12,981 bases of DNA from Pseudomonadota bacterium (GCA_023438115.1 JAEZEB010000017.1:1-12981), one strand, 5' to 3'. Shown: positions 5,087 to 12,108, numbered from the stretch's first letter. Translations and numbers: made by a program. Notes: a model not told the origin generated them from the sequence alone.

Positions 5087-7116
5087 AACTGCGCAAGGAA
5101 CTCTGGTTCGGCTTCAGCCTGATGGGGCTGATCGTCGCCGGCGCGCTCTACATGCTGCTGAGCGTCGACCAGCTCGAACGCGGCCACATCGGCCTGCTGA
5201 TGCTCTCGCTGGTGGTCGTCGCGATCATGCTCGGCTTTCCCACGGCTTTCACGCTGATGGGCATGGGCATGATCTTCACCTGGCTCGCCTACGGCCGGAA
5301 CACATCGCACACGCTCGACCTGATGGTGCAGGCGGCCTACAAGACGATGGCGAACGACGTGCTGATCGCCATCCCGCTGTTCGTCTTCATGGGCTACCTG
5401 GTCGAACGCGCCAACCTCATCGAGAAGCTGTTCCGCAGCATCCACCTGATGCTCGCCCGCGTGCCCGGCGCGCTGGGCGTGGCCACGCTGGTCACCTGCG
5501 CGCTGTTCGCCACCGCCACCGGCATCGTCGGTGCGGTGGTCACGCTGATGGGCCTGCTGGCGATGCCCGCGATGCTGCGCGCCGGCTACGGCGTGCAGCT
5601 CACCGCGGGTTCCATCACGGCCGGGGGTTGCCTGGGCATCCTGATCCCGCCCTCGGTGCTGCTGATCGTGTACGGCGCCACCGCCGGCGTGTCGGTGGTG
5701 CAGCTGTACGCGGGCGCCTTCTTCCCCGGCATCATGCTGGCGGCGCTGTACTGCCTGTACGTGATCGTGCTGGCCAAGCTCAAGCCCTCGGTGGCGCCGC
5801 CGCTGTCGGCCGAAGACCGCTTCGTCCCGCTGCCGCCGCTCACGCAGAAGATCACGAACCCCGACGGCGCGCGCCACGCCCTGGCGGGCCTGCTGACGGC
5901 TCTCAAGGGCAGCCGCAACCGCGAGGTGCCCACGGGTTACCTGCTGCGCCAGCTGTTCATCGCGCTGTTGCCGCTGCTGCTGTTCGCCGTCGTGGCGCTC
6001 TGGAGCTATCGCTCCGTGACCGAGCCGCTGCCGGTCGAAGCCGGCTTCACCGAGCTCACGCAGATGGGCGAAGGCGCACCGGCGCAACGCAGCGAAGGCG
6101 GGCTCGCGGAACCGCCGGGCGCGGGCGGCCTCGCCGAACCGCCGGCCGAAGGCAGCCTGGCAGAGCCGCCTCTCGAAAGCCTGGGCGAGCCCCCGTCCGC
6201 GGATGCGGAAGAACCGGGCGAAGTGCTGCAGGCGCTGGGCGAAGACAGCCAGGAAACCGCGGAAGCGGGCGTCATGGAGCCTCCGGGCTCGGGCGTGCAG
6301 GAACCTCCGGGCGCAAGCGGCACCACCGCCGGCACGCAGGCGGGTGAAGGCGCCAAGCGGGAAGCCCCGCGCGGTTACTGGATCGGCCTCGGCGTGGGCG
6401 CCGCGGTGATGGCGCTCTACTACGCCCTCCTCAGCTTCGCGAGGCTGGAAGTGTTCAAGATGCTGCTGACCAGCTTCTTCCCGCTGCTGATCCTGATCCT
6501 GGCGGTGCTGGGCTCCATCGTGCTGGGCCTCGCGACACCGACGGAAGCGGCGGCCGTGGGCGCGCTCGGCGGCTTCCTGCTCGCGATCGCCTACCGGCAG
6601 CTCACGTTCACGGTCGTCAAGGAGAGCGTGTTCCTCACGGCCAAGACCTCCGCCATGGTGTGCTGGCTGTTCGTGGGCTCGGCGATCTTCTCGGCGGCCT
6701 TCGCGCTGCTGGGCGGGCAGGAACTGGTGGAGCGCTGGGTGCTGTCGATGGACCTGACCACCACGCAGTTCCTGATCCTCACGCAGATCATCATCTTCAT
6801 CCTGGGCTGGCCGCTGGAATGGACGGAGATCATCGTGATCTTCATGCCCATCTTCATCCCGCTGCTGCCCCACTTCGACGTGAACCCGCTGTTCTTCGGG
6901 CTGCTGGTGGCGCTGAACCTGCAGACGGCCTTCCTGTCGCCGCCGGTGGCGATGTCGGCCTTCTACCTGAAGGGGGTGAGCCCGCCGCACGTGACGCTGA
7001 ACCAGATCTTCCTGGGCATGCTGCCCTTCATGGGGAGCCAGATCGTCGCCATCGTGATGCTGTACATGTGGCCGCAGATCGGCCTGTGGCTGCCCTCCGT
7101 GCTGTACGCGCGGTAA
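5083..7116 (+). CDS. TRAP transporter large membrane subunit (DctM family), extended with acidic EPP-repeat loop
   Basis: This is the transport-conducting large TRAP subunit, which uses a cation gradient to move the delivered acid into the cytosol. Family signatures are GILIPPSVLLIVYG (about 185-198), ATPTEAAAVGA (484-494) and LNLQTAFLSPPVAMSAFYLKGV (from 611), with hydrophobic helices throughout. At 677 residues it is about 250 longer than the usual 425-450. The excess lies in the middle: a basic hydrophilic loop (about 215-285), an extra helix (about 288-307), a roughly 120-residue acidic, Pro/Gly/Ala-rich segment with EPP repeats (about 311-430), and another extra helix (about 432-452), before the normal second half resumes. 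The GTG start at 5083 overlaps the DctQ-type stop and has GAAGGGA upstream. The frame and codon use are unbroken through the insertion, so it is not a sequencing frameshift. The subunit identity is sure; the substrate is not. Confidence 0.92.
   Translation: MKLRKELWFGFSLMGLIVAGALYMLLSVDQLERGHIGLLMLSLVVVAIMLGFPTAFTLMGMGMIFTWLAYGRNTSHTLDLMVQAAYKTMANDVLIAIPLFVFMGYLVERANLIEKLFRSIHLMLARVPGALGVATLVTCALFATATGIVGAVVTLMGLLAMPAMLRAGYGVQLTAGSITAGGCLGILIPPSVLLIVYGATAGVSVVQLYAGAFFPGIMLAALYCLYVIVLAKLKPSVAPPLSAEDRFVPLPPLTQKITNPDGARHALAGLLTALKGSRNREVPTGYLLRQLFIALLPLLLFAVVALWSYRSVTEPLPVEAGFTELTQMGEGAPAQRSEGGLAEPPGAGGLAEPPAEGSLAEPPLESLGEPPSADAEEPGEVLQALGEDSQETAEAGVMEPPGSGVQEPPGASGTTAGTQAGEGAKREAPRGYWIGLGVGAAVMALYYALLSFARLEVFKMLLTSFFPLLILILAVLGSIVLGLATPTEAAAVGALGGFLLAIAYRQLTFTVVKESVFLTAKTSAMVCWLFVGSAIFSAAFALLGGQELVERWVLSMDLTTTQFLILTQIIIFILGWPLEWTEIIVIFMPIFIPLLPHFDVNPLFFGLLVALNLQTAFLSPPVAMSAFYLKGVSPPHVTLNQIFLGMLPFMGSQIVAIVMLYMWPQIGLWLPSVLYAR
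6097..6315 (+). repeat. EPP repeats coded within the DctM-type subunit
   Basis: Three tandem 27-base units (6097-6123, 6124-6150, 6151-6177) encode GGLAEPPGA, GGLAEPPAE and GSLAEPPLE. A shortened unit follows (6178-6201, SLGEPPSA). After a gap, two 24-base units (6268-6291, 6292-6315) encode GVMEPPGS and GVQEPPGA. The units differ at many third positions, so they are old rather than recent copies. The encoded segment is probably disordered. Confidence 0.85.
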
Positions 7117-7135
7117 GGCGGACCGCACCCCTGCG

Positions 7136-7163
7136 AAAGGCGGCTCCGGCCGCCTTTCCTTTT
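7136..7163 (+). terminator. Intrinsic terminator after the TRAP operon
   Basis: AAAGGCGGC (7136-7144) pairs perfectly with GCCGCCTTT (7149-7157) around a TCCG loop, followed by CC and then TTTT. The hairpin starts 20 bases after the stop of the large TRAP subunit and ends just before the icmF promoter region. It should separate TRAP transcription from icmF, though the interrupted T-run suggests it may be leaky. Confidence 0.75.
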
Positions 7164-7171
7164 GGGCCCGT

Positions 7172-7195
7172 GTTGACGTTGACGTAAACGTAAAC
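7172..7195. promoter_or_regulatory. Symmetric operator-like element before icmF
   Basis: The 24 bases read as two copies of GTTGAC followed by two copies of GTAAAC. Compared with its own reverse complement the element matches at 20 of 24 positions, and three ACGT cores recur every 6 bases (7176, 7182, 7188). It lies 25 bases before the icmF start and overlaps the -35 and spacer of the candidate promoter. ACGT-rich sites of this look are, from memory, like those of MerR-family LiuR-type regulators of branched-chain amino acid breakdown, which would fit an isobutyryl-CoA enzyme. That assignment is tentative. Confidence 0.5.
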
Positions 7196-7201
7196 TACCC
7201 T
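7173..7201 (+). promoter_or_regulatory. Candidate icmF promoter
   Basis: TTGACG (7173-7178) and TACCCT (7196-7201) are 17 bases apart. The -35 is close to consensus (five of six) and the -10 weak (three of six), suggesting a promoter that needs an activator or is tightly controlled by a protein bound to the symmetric element it overlaps. The leader would be very short, about 12 bases, but still includes the ribosome site AGGAGA at 7208-7213. Confidence 0.45.
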
Positions 7202-7220
7202 CCATGCAGGAGACCTCCCG

Positions 7221-10200
7221 ATGACCGACCTGTCCGCCGAATTCAAGGCGCTCGCCAACTACCGCCCGACGAACAAGGTCCGTTTCGTCACCGCCGCGAG
7301 CCTGTTCGACGGCCACGACGCCGCCATCAACATAATGCGGCGCATCCTGCAGGGCATGGGCGCGGAGGTGATCCACCTGGGCCACAACCGCAGCGTCGAC
7401 GAGGTCGTCACCGCGGCTCTCCAGGAGGACGTGCAGGGCATCGCCATCAGCTCCTACCAGGGCGGGCACGTCGAGTACTTCAAGTACATGGTCGATCTGC
7501 TGAAGCAGCGCGGCGGCGCGCACATCCGCGTGTTCGGCGGCGGCGGCGGCGTGATCGTGCCCTCCGAGATCCGCGAGCTGCAGGACTACGGCGTCGCCCG
7601 CATCTACAGCCCCGAGGACGGCCAGCGCATGGGCCTGCAGGGCATGATCGGCGAGATGGTGATGCGCTGCGACCAGGACCTGGCGCCGCAGGCGCCGCGC
7701 GCGCTGGCCGCGATCCAGGGCCACGAGGAGCGCCACTGGCGCTCGCTCGCGCAGCTGGTCACCGCGCTGGAAGCGGGCAGCGCCAACGCGCAGCTGGTGC
7801 AGGCGATCCGCGCGGAGGCGGCCACCCGCAAGACGCCGGTGCTGGGCATCACCGGCACGGGCGGCGCGGGCAAGTCCTCGCTGACCGACGAACTCGTGCG
7901 GCGCCTGCGCCTGGACCAGGACGACAGCCTGCGCGTGGCGATCGTGTCGATCGATCCCTCGCGCCGCAAGACCGGCGGCGCCCTGCTCGGCGACCGGATC
8001 CGCATGAACGCGATCGGCCCCTGGCAGCAGGGCCCGCGCGTGTACATGCGCTCGCTCGCCACGCGCGACTTCGGCAGCGAGATCAGCCAGGCCCTGCCCG
8101 ACGTGGTGGCCGCGTGCAAGGCCGCGGGCTTCGACCTGGTGATCGTGGAGACCTCCGGCATCGGCCAGGGCGACGCCGCCATCGTGCCGCACGTGGACAT
8201 CCCCCTGTACGTGATGACGCCGGAGTTCGGCGCCGCCAGCCAGCTCGAGAAGATCGACATGCTGGACTTCGCCGAGTTCGTGGCGATCAACAAGTTCGAC
8301 CGCAAGGGCGCGGCCGACGCGCTGCGCGACGTTGCCAAGCAGGTGCAGCGCAACCGCAATGCCTTCGGCCGCCGGCCCGAGGAGATGCCGGTCTTCGGCA
8401 CCATGGCCGCTCGCTTCAACGACGACGGCGTCACGGCCCTCTACCAGGCGCTCAAGCCGCGCCTGGCCGAACTGGGCCTGCCGCTGCGGGACGGCCGCCT
8501 GCCGCTGGTGGACGTGCGCCACAGCAGCAACCAGTCGCCCGTGGTGCCGCCGGCGCGCACCCGCTACCTGGCCGAGATCGCCGACACCGTGCGCGGCTAC
8601 AAGAAGCGCGTGGCCGCGCAGGCCGTGCTGGCGCGCGAGATCCAGCAGCTGAAGGAAGCCGCCCGCATGCTCAAGGCGGAGAAGCCGGGCCGCGCGCCCG
8701 CCGCCGAAGCCTCGCTGGACCTGGCGGCGCAGCGCCTCGCGCGCATGGACAAGGACGCCCTGCACCTGCTCAAGCAGTGGCCTGACATGCAGCAGGCGTA
8801 CGCCGGCGACGAGTACGTGGTGAAGATCCGCGACCGCGAGATCCGCACGAAGCTCACGTACCAGTCGCTCTCGGGCACCACGGTGCGCAAGGTCTCGCTG
8901 CCGAAATACGAGGACCACGGCGAGATCCTGAAGTGGCTGATGCTGGAGAACGTGCCGGGCAGCTACCCCTACACCGCCGGCGTGTTCGCGTTCAAGCGCG
9001 AGAACGAGGACCCCACGCGCATGTTCGCGGGCGAAGGCGACGCCTTCCGCACCAACAAGCGCTTCAAGCTGCTGTCGGGGGGCATGCCGGCCAAGCGCCT
9101 GTCCACCGCCTTCGACTCGGTCACGCTGTACGGCAACGATCCCGATCCGCGTCCCGACATCTACGGCAAGGTGGGCAACTCCGGCGTGTCCATCGCCACG
9201 CTGGACGACATGAAGGTCCTGTATTCGGGCTTCGATCTGTGCGACCCGGCGACCTCGGTCTCCATGACGATCAACGGCCCGGCGCCCACGATCCTGGCCA
9301 TGTTCATGAACACGGCCATCGACCAGAAGCTGGAGAAGTTCCAGGCCGACAACGGCCGCGAGCCGACGGAGACGGAAGCCGCCAAGATCCGCGAATGGGT
9401 GCTGGCCAACGTGCGCGGCACGGTGCAGGCCGACATCCTGAAGGAAGACCAGGGGCAGAACACCTGCATCTTCTCCACCGAGTTCTCGCTCAAGGTGATG
9501 GGCGACATCGCCGAGTACTTCGTGCACCACGACGTGCGCAACTTCTACTCGGTGTCGATCTCCGGCTACCACATCGCGGAGGCGGGCGCGAACCCGATCT
9601 CGCAGCTGGCCTTCACGCTCTCGAACGGCTTCACCTTCGTGGAGGCCTACCTCGCGCGCGGGATGCACATCGACGACTTCGCGCCCAACCTGTCGTTCTT
9701 CTTCTCCAACGGCATGGACCCGGAATACACGGTGCTGGGCCGCGTGGCGCGCCGCATCTGGGCGGTGGCGATGAAGGAGAAGTACGGCGCCAACGAGCGC
9801 AGCCAGAAGCTGAAGTACCACATCCAGACCTCCGGCCGCAGCCTGCACGCGCAGGAGATCGCCTTCAACGACATCCGCACCACGCTGCAGGCGCTGATCG
9901 CGATCTACGACAACTGCAACTCGCTGCACACCAACGCCTACGACGAGGCAATCACCACGCCCACCGAGGAATCGGTGCGCCGCGCGATGGCGATCCAGCT
10001 GATCATCAACCGCGAATGGGGCCTGGCGAAGAACGAGAACCCGAACCAGGGCGCGTTCGTCATCGAGGAACTGACGGAACTGGTGGAGGAGGCCGTGCTG
10101 GCGGAGTTCGAGCGCATCGCCGAACGCGGCGGCGTGCTGGGCGCGATGGAGACCGGCTACCAGCGCGGGCGCATCCAGGACGAGAGCATGCACTACGAGA

Positions 10201-10514
10201 TGCTCAAGCACACCGGCGAGCTCCCCATCATCGGCGTGAACACCTTCCGCAACCCGCACGGCGACCCCACGCCCGACAAGCTGGAACTCGCCCGCTCCAC
10301 CGAGGAGGAGAAGCAAGGGCAGCTGCAGCGCCTGCGCGACTTCCATGCCCGCAATGCCAAGGAAGCACCCGCCATGCTGCAGCGGCTGCGCGCGGCGGTG
10401 ATCGAGGACCGCAACGTCTTCGAGGTGCTGATGGACGCGGTGCGCGTGTGCTCCCTGGGACAGATCACCCACACCCTGTTCGAAGTCGGGGGCCAGTACC
10501 GCCGGAACATGTAG
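7221..10514 (+). CDS. icmF: Fused isobutyryl-CoA mutase IcmF (B12 domain - G-protein chaperone - mutase)
   Basis: IcmF is an adenosylcobalamin enzyme that interconverts isobutyryl-CoA and n-butyryl-CoA in the cytosol. All parts are present in 1097 residues, the normal length. First comes the B12-binding domain with FDGHDAA (29-35), His32 being the cobalt ligand. Next is the MeaB-like GTPase chaperone, with P-loop GTGGAGKS (212-219) and base-recognition NKFD (357-360). Last is the mutase barrel, with the catalytic His784 in SGYHIAEAG. Two residues decide the substrate. Phe589 (in GVFAF) stands where methylmalonyl-CoA mutase has Tyr89, and Gln746 (in GQNT) where it has Arg207, which binds the substrate carboxylate; this pair marks isobutyryl-CoA mutase. 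AGGAGA sits 7 bases before the ATG. A small STAS-like gene follows after 21 bases. Related family members such as pivalyl-CoA mutase remain less likely. Confidence 0.96.
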   Translation: MTDLSAEFKALANYRPTNKVRFVTAASLFDGHDAAINIMRRILQGMGAEVIHLGHNRSVDEVVTAALQEDVQGIAISSYQGGHVEYFKYMVDLLKQRGGAHIRVFGGGGGVIVPSEIRELQDYGVARIYSPEDGQRMGLQGMIGEMVMRCDQDLAPQAPRALAAIQGHEERHWRSLAQLVTALEAGSANAQLVQAIRAEAATRKTPVLGITGTGGAGKSSLTDELVRRLRLDQDDSLRVAIVSIDPSRRKTGGALLGDRIRMNAIGPWQQGPRVYMRSLATRDFGSEISQALPDVVAACKAAGFDLVIVETSGIGQGDAAIVPHVDIPLYVMTPEFGAASQLEKIDMLDFAEFVAINKFDRKGAADALRDVAKQVQRNRNAFGRRPEEMPVFGTMAARFNDDGVTALYQALKPRLAELGLPLRDGRLPLVDVRHSSNQSPVVPPARTRYLAEIADTVRGYKKRVAAQAVLAREIQQLKEAARMLKAEKPGRAPAAEASLDLAAQRLARMDKDALHLLKQWPDMQQAYAGDEYVVKIRDREIRTKLTYQSLSGTTVRKVSLPKYEDHGEILKWLMLENVPGSYPYTAGVFAFKRENEDPTRMFAGEGDAFRTNKRFKLLSGGMPAKRLSTAFDSVTLYGNDPDPRPDIYGKVGNSGVSIATLDDMKVLYSGFDLCDPATSVSMTINGPAPTILAMFMNTAIDQKLEKFQADNGREPTETEAAKIREWVLANVRGTVQADILKEDQGQNTCIFSTEFSLKVMGDIAEYFVHHDVRNFYSVSISGYHIAEAGANPISQLAFTLSNGFTFVEAYLARGMHIDDFAPNLSFFFSNGMDPEYTVLGRVARRIWAVAMKEKYGANERSQKLKYHIQTSGRSLHAQEIAFNDIRTTLQALIAIYDNCNSLHTNAYDEAITTPTEESVRRAMAIQLIINREWGLAKNENPNQGAFVIEELTELVEEAVLAEFERIAERGGVLGAMETGYQRGRIQDESMHYEMLKHTGELPIIGVNTFRNPHGDPTPDKLELARSTEEEKQGQLQRLRDFHARNAKEAPAMLQRLRAAVIEDRNVFEVLMDAVRVCSLGQITHTLFEVGGQYRRNM

Positions 10515-10535
10515 CGCCTGCTGCATACTTGTCCC

Positions 10536-10892
10536 GTGACGGCTTCCCTGCACTTCACCACGGGCCCCGCCTACGCGGTGGCCGAGATCACCTCCCTGGC
10601 CTTCATCGAGGCCGCCGAGCCGATGCTGCAGGAGATGCGCGAGCGCACTTTGCAGTTCGGCACGCGCCGGCTGCTGATCAACCTGCTGGACGTGGTCGGC
10701 ACCTTCGGGCCGGAGGAGCAGCAGATCATCGGCCTGCTCGCCTACAAGTACCTCTCGCACCTGGAGAAGGTGGCTTCGCTGGTGCCGCCGGAGAAGCTGA
10801 CGCGCATCTCGGAAAACGCGGCGCAGGCGCGCGGGATGGCGCTGCGCGTGTTCACCTCGCTGCCGGAGGCGGTGGACTGGTTGCGGGAGTGA
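10536..10892 (+). CDS. Small STAS/SEC14 (SpoIIAA-like) domain protein
   Basis: This 118-residue soluble protein fits the SpoIIAA-like STAS/SEC14 family (PF11964-type). A short beta start (1-20) is followed by a helix, the central strand RRLLINLLDV (44-53), and an amphipathic helical region EEQQIIGLLAYKYLSHLEKVA (60-80). It closes with MALRVFTSLPEAVDWLRE, the typical family ending. The molecular role is unknown; relatives are thought to bind lipids or partner proteins. The start is GTG at 10536, because no in-frame ATG precedes it before a stop at 10512 and the first internal ATG would cut into the fold. No good ribosome site is visible. A CATACT at 10524-10529 lies 7 bases before the GTG, so a leaderless transcript is possible, as is read-through from icmF 21 bases upstream. 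Confidence 0.75.
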   Translation: MTASLHFTTGPAYAVAEITSLAFIEAAEPMLQEMRERTLQFGTRRLLINLLDVVGTFGPEEQQIIGLLAYKYLSHLEKVASLVPPEKLTRISENAAQARGMALRVFTSLPEAVDWLRE

Positions 10893-10904
10893 TGCCTTGG
10901 TTAT

Positions 10905-10926
10905 GGTGGGCAGCGAGCTGCCCACC
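10905..10926. repeat. Perfect hairpin 3' of the STAS-like gene
   Basis: GGTGGGCAG (10905-10913) and CTGCCCACC (10918-10926) form a 9-bp perfect stem with a CGAG loop, in the convergent gap between the STAS-like gene and aroG. There is no T-run on either strand, so it is not a standard intrinsic terminator. GGTGGGCA...TGCCCACC hairpins flanked by CCTACG are, from memory, frequent dispersed repeats in several proteobacteria. It may act as a bidirectional transcript end or a REP-type element. Confidence 0.5.
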
Positions 10927-10974
10927 CTACGGGCCACGGGACCCGGGACATAAGGAGGCGGCGCATCTTGGTAG

Positions 10975-11007
10975 GCCGGCGGTGAGCGGCGCAGCCGGAA
11001 CCCCGGT
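10975..11007. repeat. REP-like hairpin, copy 2
   Basis: The core GGTGAGCGGCGCAGCCGGAAC resembles the element at 27-60. An outer stem CCGG-GGT/ACCCCGG (with one bulged C) encloses an inner CGGC/GCCG stem (10987-10990 with 10994-10997). It lies immediately 3' of the aroG stop, the same relation copy 1 has to mutT. The outer stem is less perfect than in copy 1. Confidence 0.45.
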
Positions 11008-11010
11008 GAA

Positions 11011-12108
11011 TCATCCGGCCCCGCGCATCGCCGCGGCGATTTCCCGCAACAAGCCTTCCGTCTCCTCCCACCCGATGCACGCGTCGGTGATCGAAACGCC
11101 CGGCTGCGGGGCCACGCCCGGCTTGAGGTCCTGCCGCCCCGGCTGCAGGTGGCTCTCGATCATCAGGCCGAGGATGCGGTTCTCGCCGCCGGCAATCTGC
11201 CCCGCGAGATCGCGGGCCACCACGGGCTGGCGCCGGTAGTCCTTGGCCGAATTGGCGTGCGAGCAGTCCACCATCACGCGCTCGGTCACGCCGGCCTTGC
11301 GCAGGATCGCGCAGGCCGCCTCGATGTCGGCGGCGCCGTAGTTGGGCCCGCGCGAACCGCCGCGCAGGATGATGTGGCAGTCCGCATTGCCCGCCGTCTC
11401 GAAGACCGCGGCCACGCCCATCTTCGTCATGCCCATGAAGGCATGGGGCGCGCGAGAGGCGATGAGCGCGTCGGCCGCCATCTGCACGCCGCCATCGGTG
11501 CCGTTCTTGAAGCCTACCGGACAGCTCAGGCCCGAGGCGAGCTGGCGGTGGCTTGGACTTTCCGTGGTGCGCGCGCCGATCGCGCCCCAGCTGATCAGGT
11601 CCGAGATGTACTGCGGGCTGAGCAGGTCCAGGAATTCGGTGCCCGCGGGCAGGCCCATCCGCGCGACGTCCAGCAGCAGCTGCCGCGCCAGGCGCAGGCC
11701 TTCGTTGATGCGGAAGCTGCCGTCCAGCCGCGGATCGTTGATGTAGCCCTTCCAGCCCACCGTGGTCCGCGGCTTCTCGAAATAGACGCGCATCACCAGC
11801 AGCAGCCGGTCGCGCAGTTCGTCGGCCAGCGCGCGCAGGCGGCGCGCATACTCCAGCGCCTGCGCGTGGTCGTGGATGGAGCACGGCCCCACCACGGCCA
11901 GCAGGCGCGGGTCGCGCCCGTGGACCACGGCCGCCACCTCGGCGCGGCTGCGCTCCACGAAGGCCTGCACCGCGGCGTCGGCGGGCATCTCGTGCTGCAG
12001 CAGCGCGGGCGAAATGAGCGGGCGCACCTCGCGGATGCGCACGTCGTCCAGCCGCGTGGCCTGCGGCATCTCCTCGGCGCCCTCGGGGCAGGCGTGTCCG
12101 GCTTCCAT
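11011..12108 (-). CDS. aroG: 3-deoxy-7-phosphoheptulonate (DAHP) synthase, class I
   Basis: This enzyme condenses phosphoenolpyruvate and erythrose 4-phosphate to DAHP, the first step of the shikimate pathway to aromatic amino acids, in the cytosol. It has 365 residues, as expected for the AroFGH (I-alpha) type. The motifs GPCSIHD (74-80), RVYFEKPRTT (107-116), GARTTES (178-184), GFKNGTDG (199-206) and DCSHANS (281-287) are intact. The metal ligands Cys76, His284, Glu318 and Asp342 have the spacing of E. coli AroG (Cys61, His268, Glu302, Asp326). The N-terminal extension is the region that carries feedback control, so inhibition by Phe or Tyr is likely, but which one cannot be told from sequence. 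The ATG at 12108-12106 has a strong AGGAGG upstream. It is divergent from the hydrolase gene and faces the icmF cluster; the aroG symbol covers the isozyme group. Confidence 0.96.
   Translation of the reverse strand: MEAGHACPEGAEEMPQATRLDDVRIREVRPLISPALLQHEMPADAAVQAFVERSRAEVAAVVHGRDPRLLAVVGPCSIHDHAQALEYARRLRALADELRDRLLLVMRVYFEKPRTTVGWKGYINDPRLDGSFRINEGLRLARQLLLDVARMGLPAGTEFLDLLSPQYISDLISWGAIGARTTESPSHRQLASGLSCPVGFKNGTDGGVQMAADALIASRAPHAFMGMTKMGVAAVFETAGNADCHIILRGGSRGPNYGAADIEAACAILRKAGVTERVMVDCSHANSAKDYRRQPVVARDLAGQIAGGENRILGLMIESHLQPGRQDLKPGVAPQPGVSITDACIGWEETEGLLREIAAAMRGAG

Noticed and set aside
6004..6438. Possibility that the DctM-type gene is two genes or frameshifted at the acidic segment
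   Set aside because: The frame is continuous with normal codon use, both halves carry the expected DctM motifs in order, and no start with a ribosome site is needed in the middle.
4807..7128. 773-codon minus-strand open frame opposite the TRAP membrane genes
   Set aside because: The low-complexity Gln/His/Arg/Glu-rich translation is the antisense shadow of the DctQM-type genes, with no start context or domain.
7204..7220. ATG at 7204 as an alternative icmF start
   Set aside because: It is out of frame with icmF, and the ribosome site AGGAGA lies after it, serving the ATG at 7221.
6963..10937. Very long open frame on the minus strand (1324 codons) opposite icmF
   Set aside because: It lies wholly antisense to icmF and the end of the DctM-type gene. 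Its translation is His/Arg/Val/Leu/Gln-rich with no fold or motif, as expected from the mirror frame of GC-rich coding DNA.
10952..10983. AAGGAGG followed by TTG, possible tiny gene
   Set aside because: The frame gives only five codons before a stop and lies in the repeat-bearing convergent gap; treated as chance.
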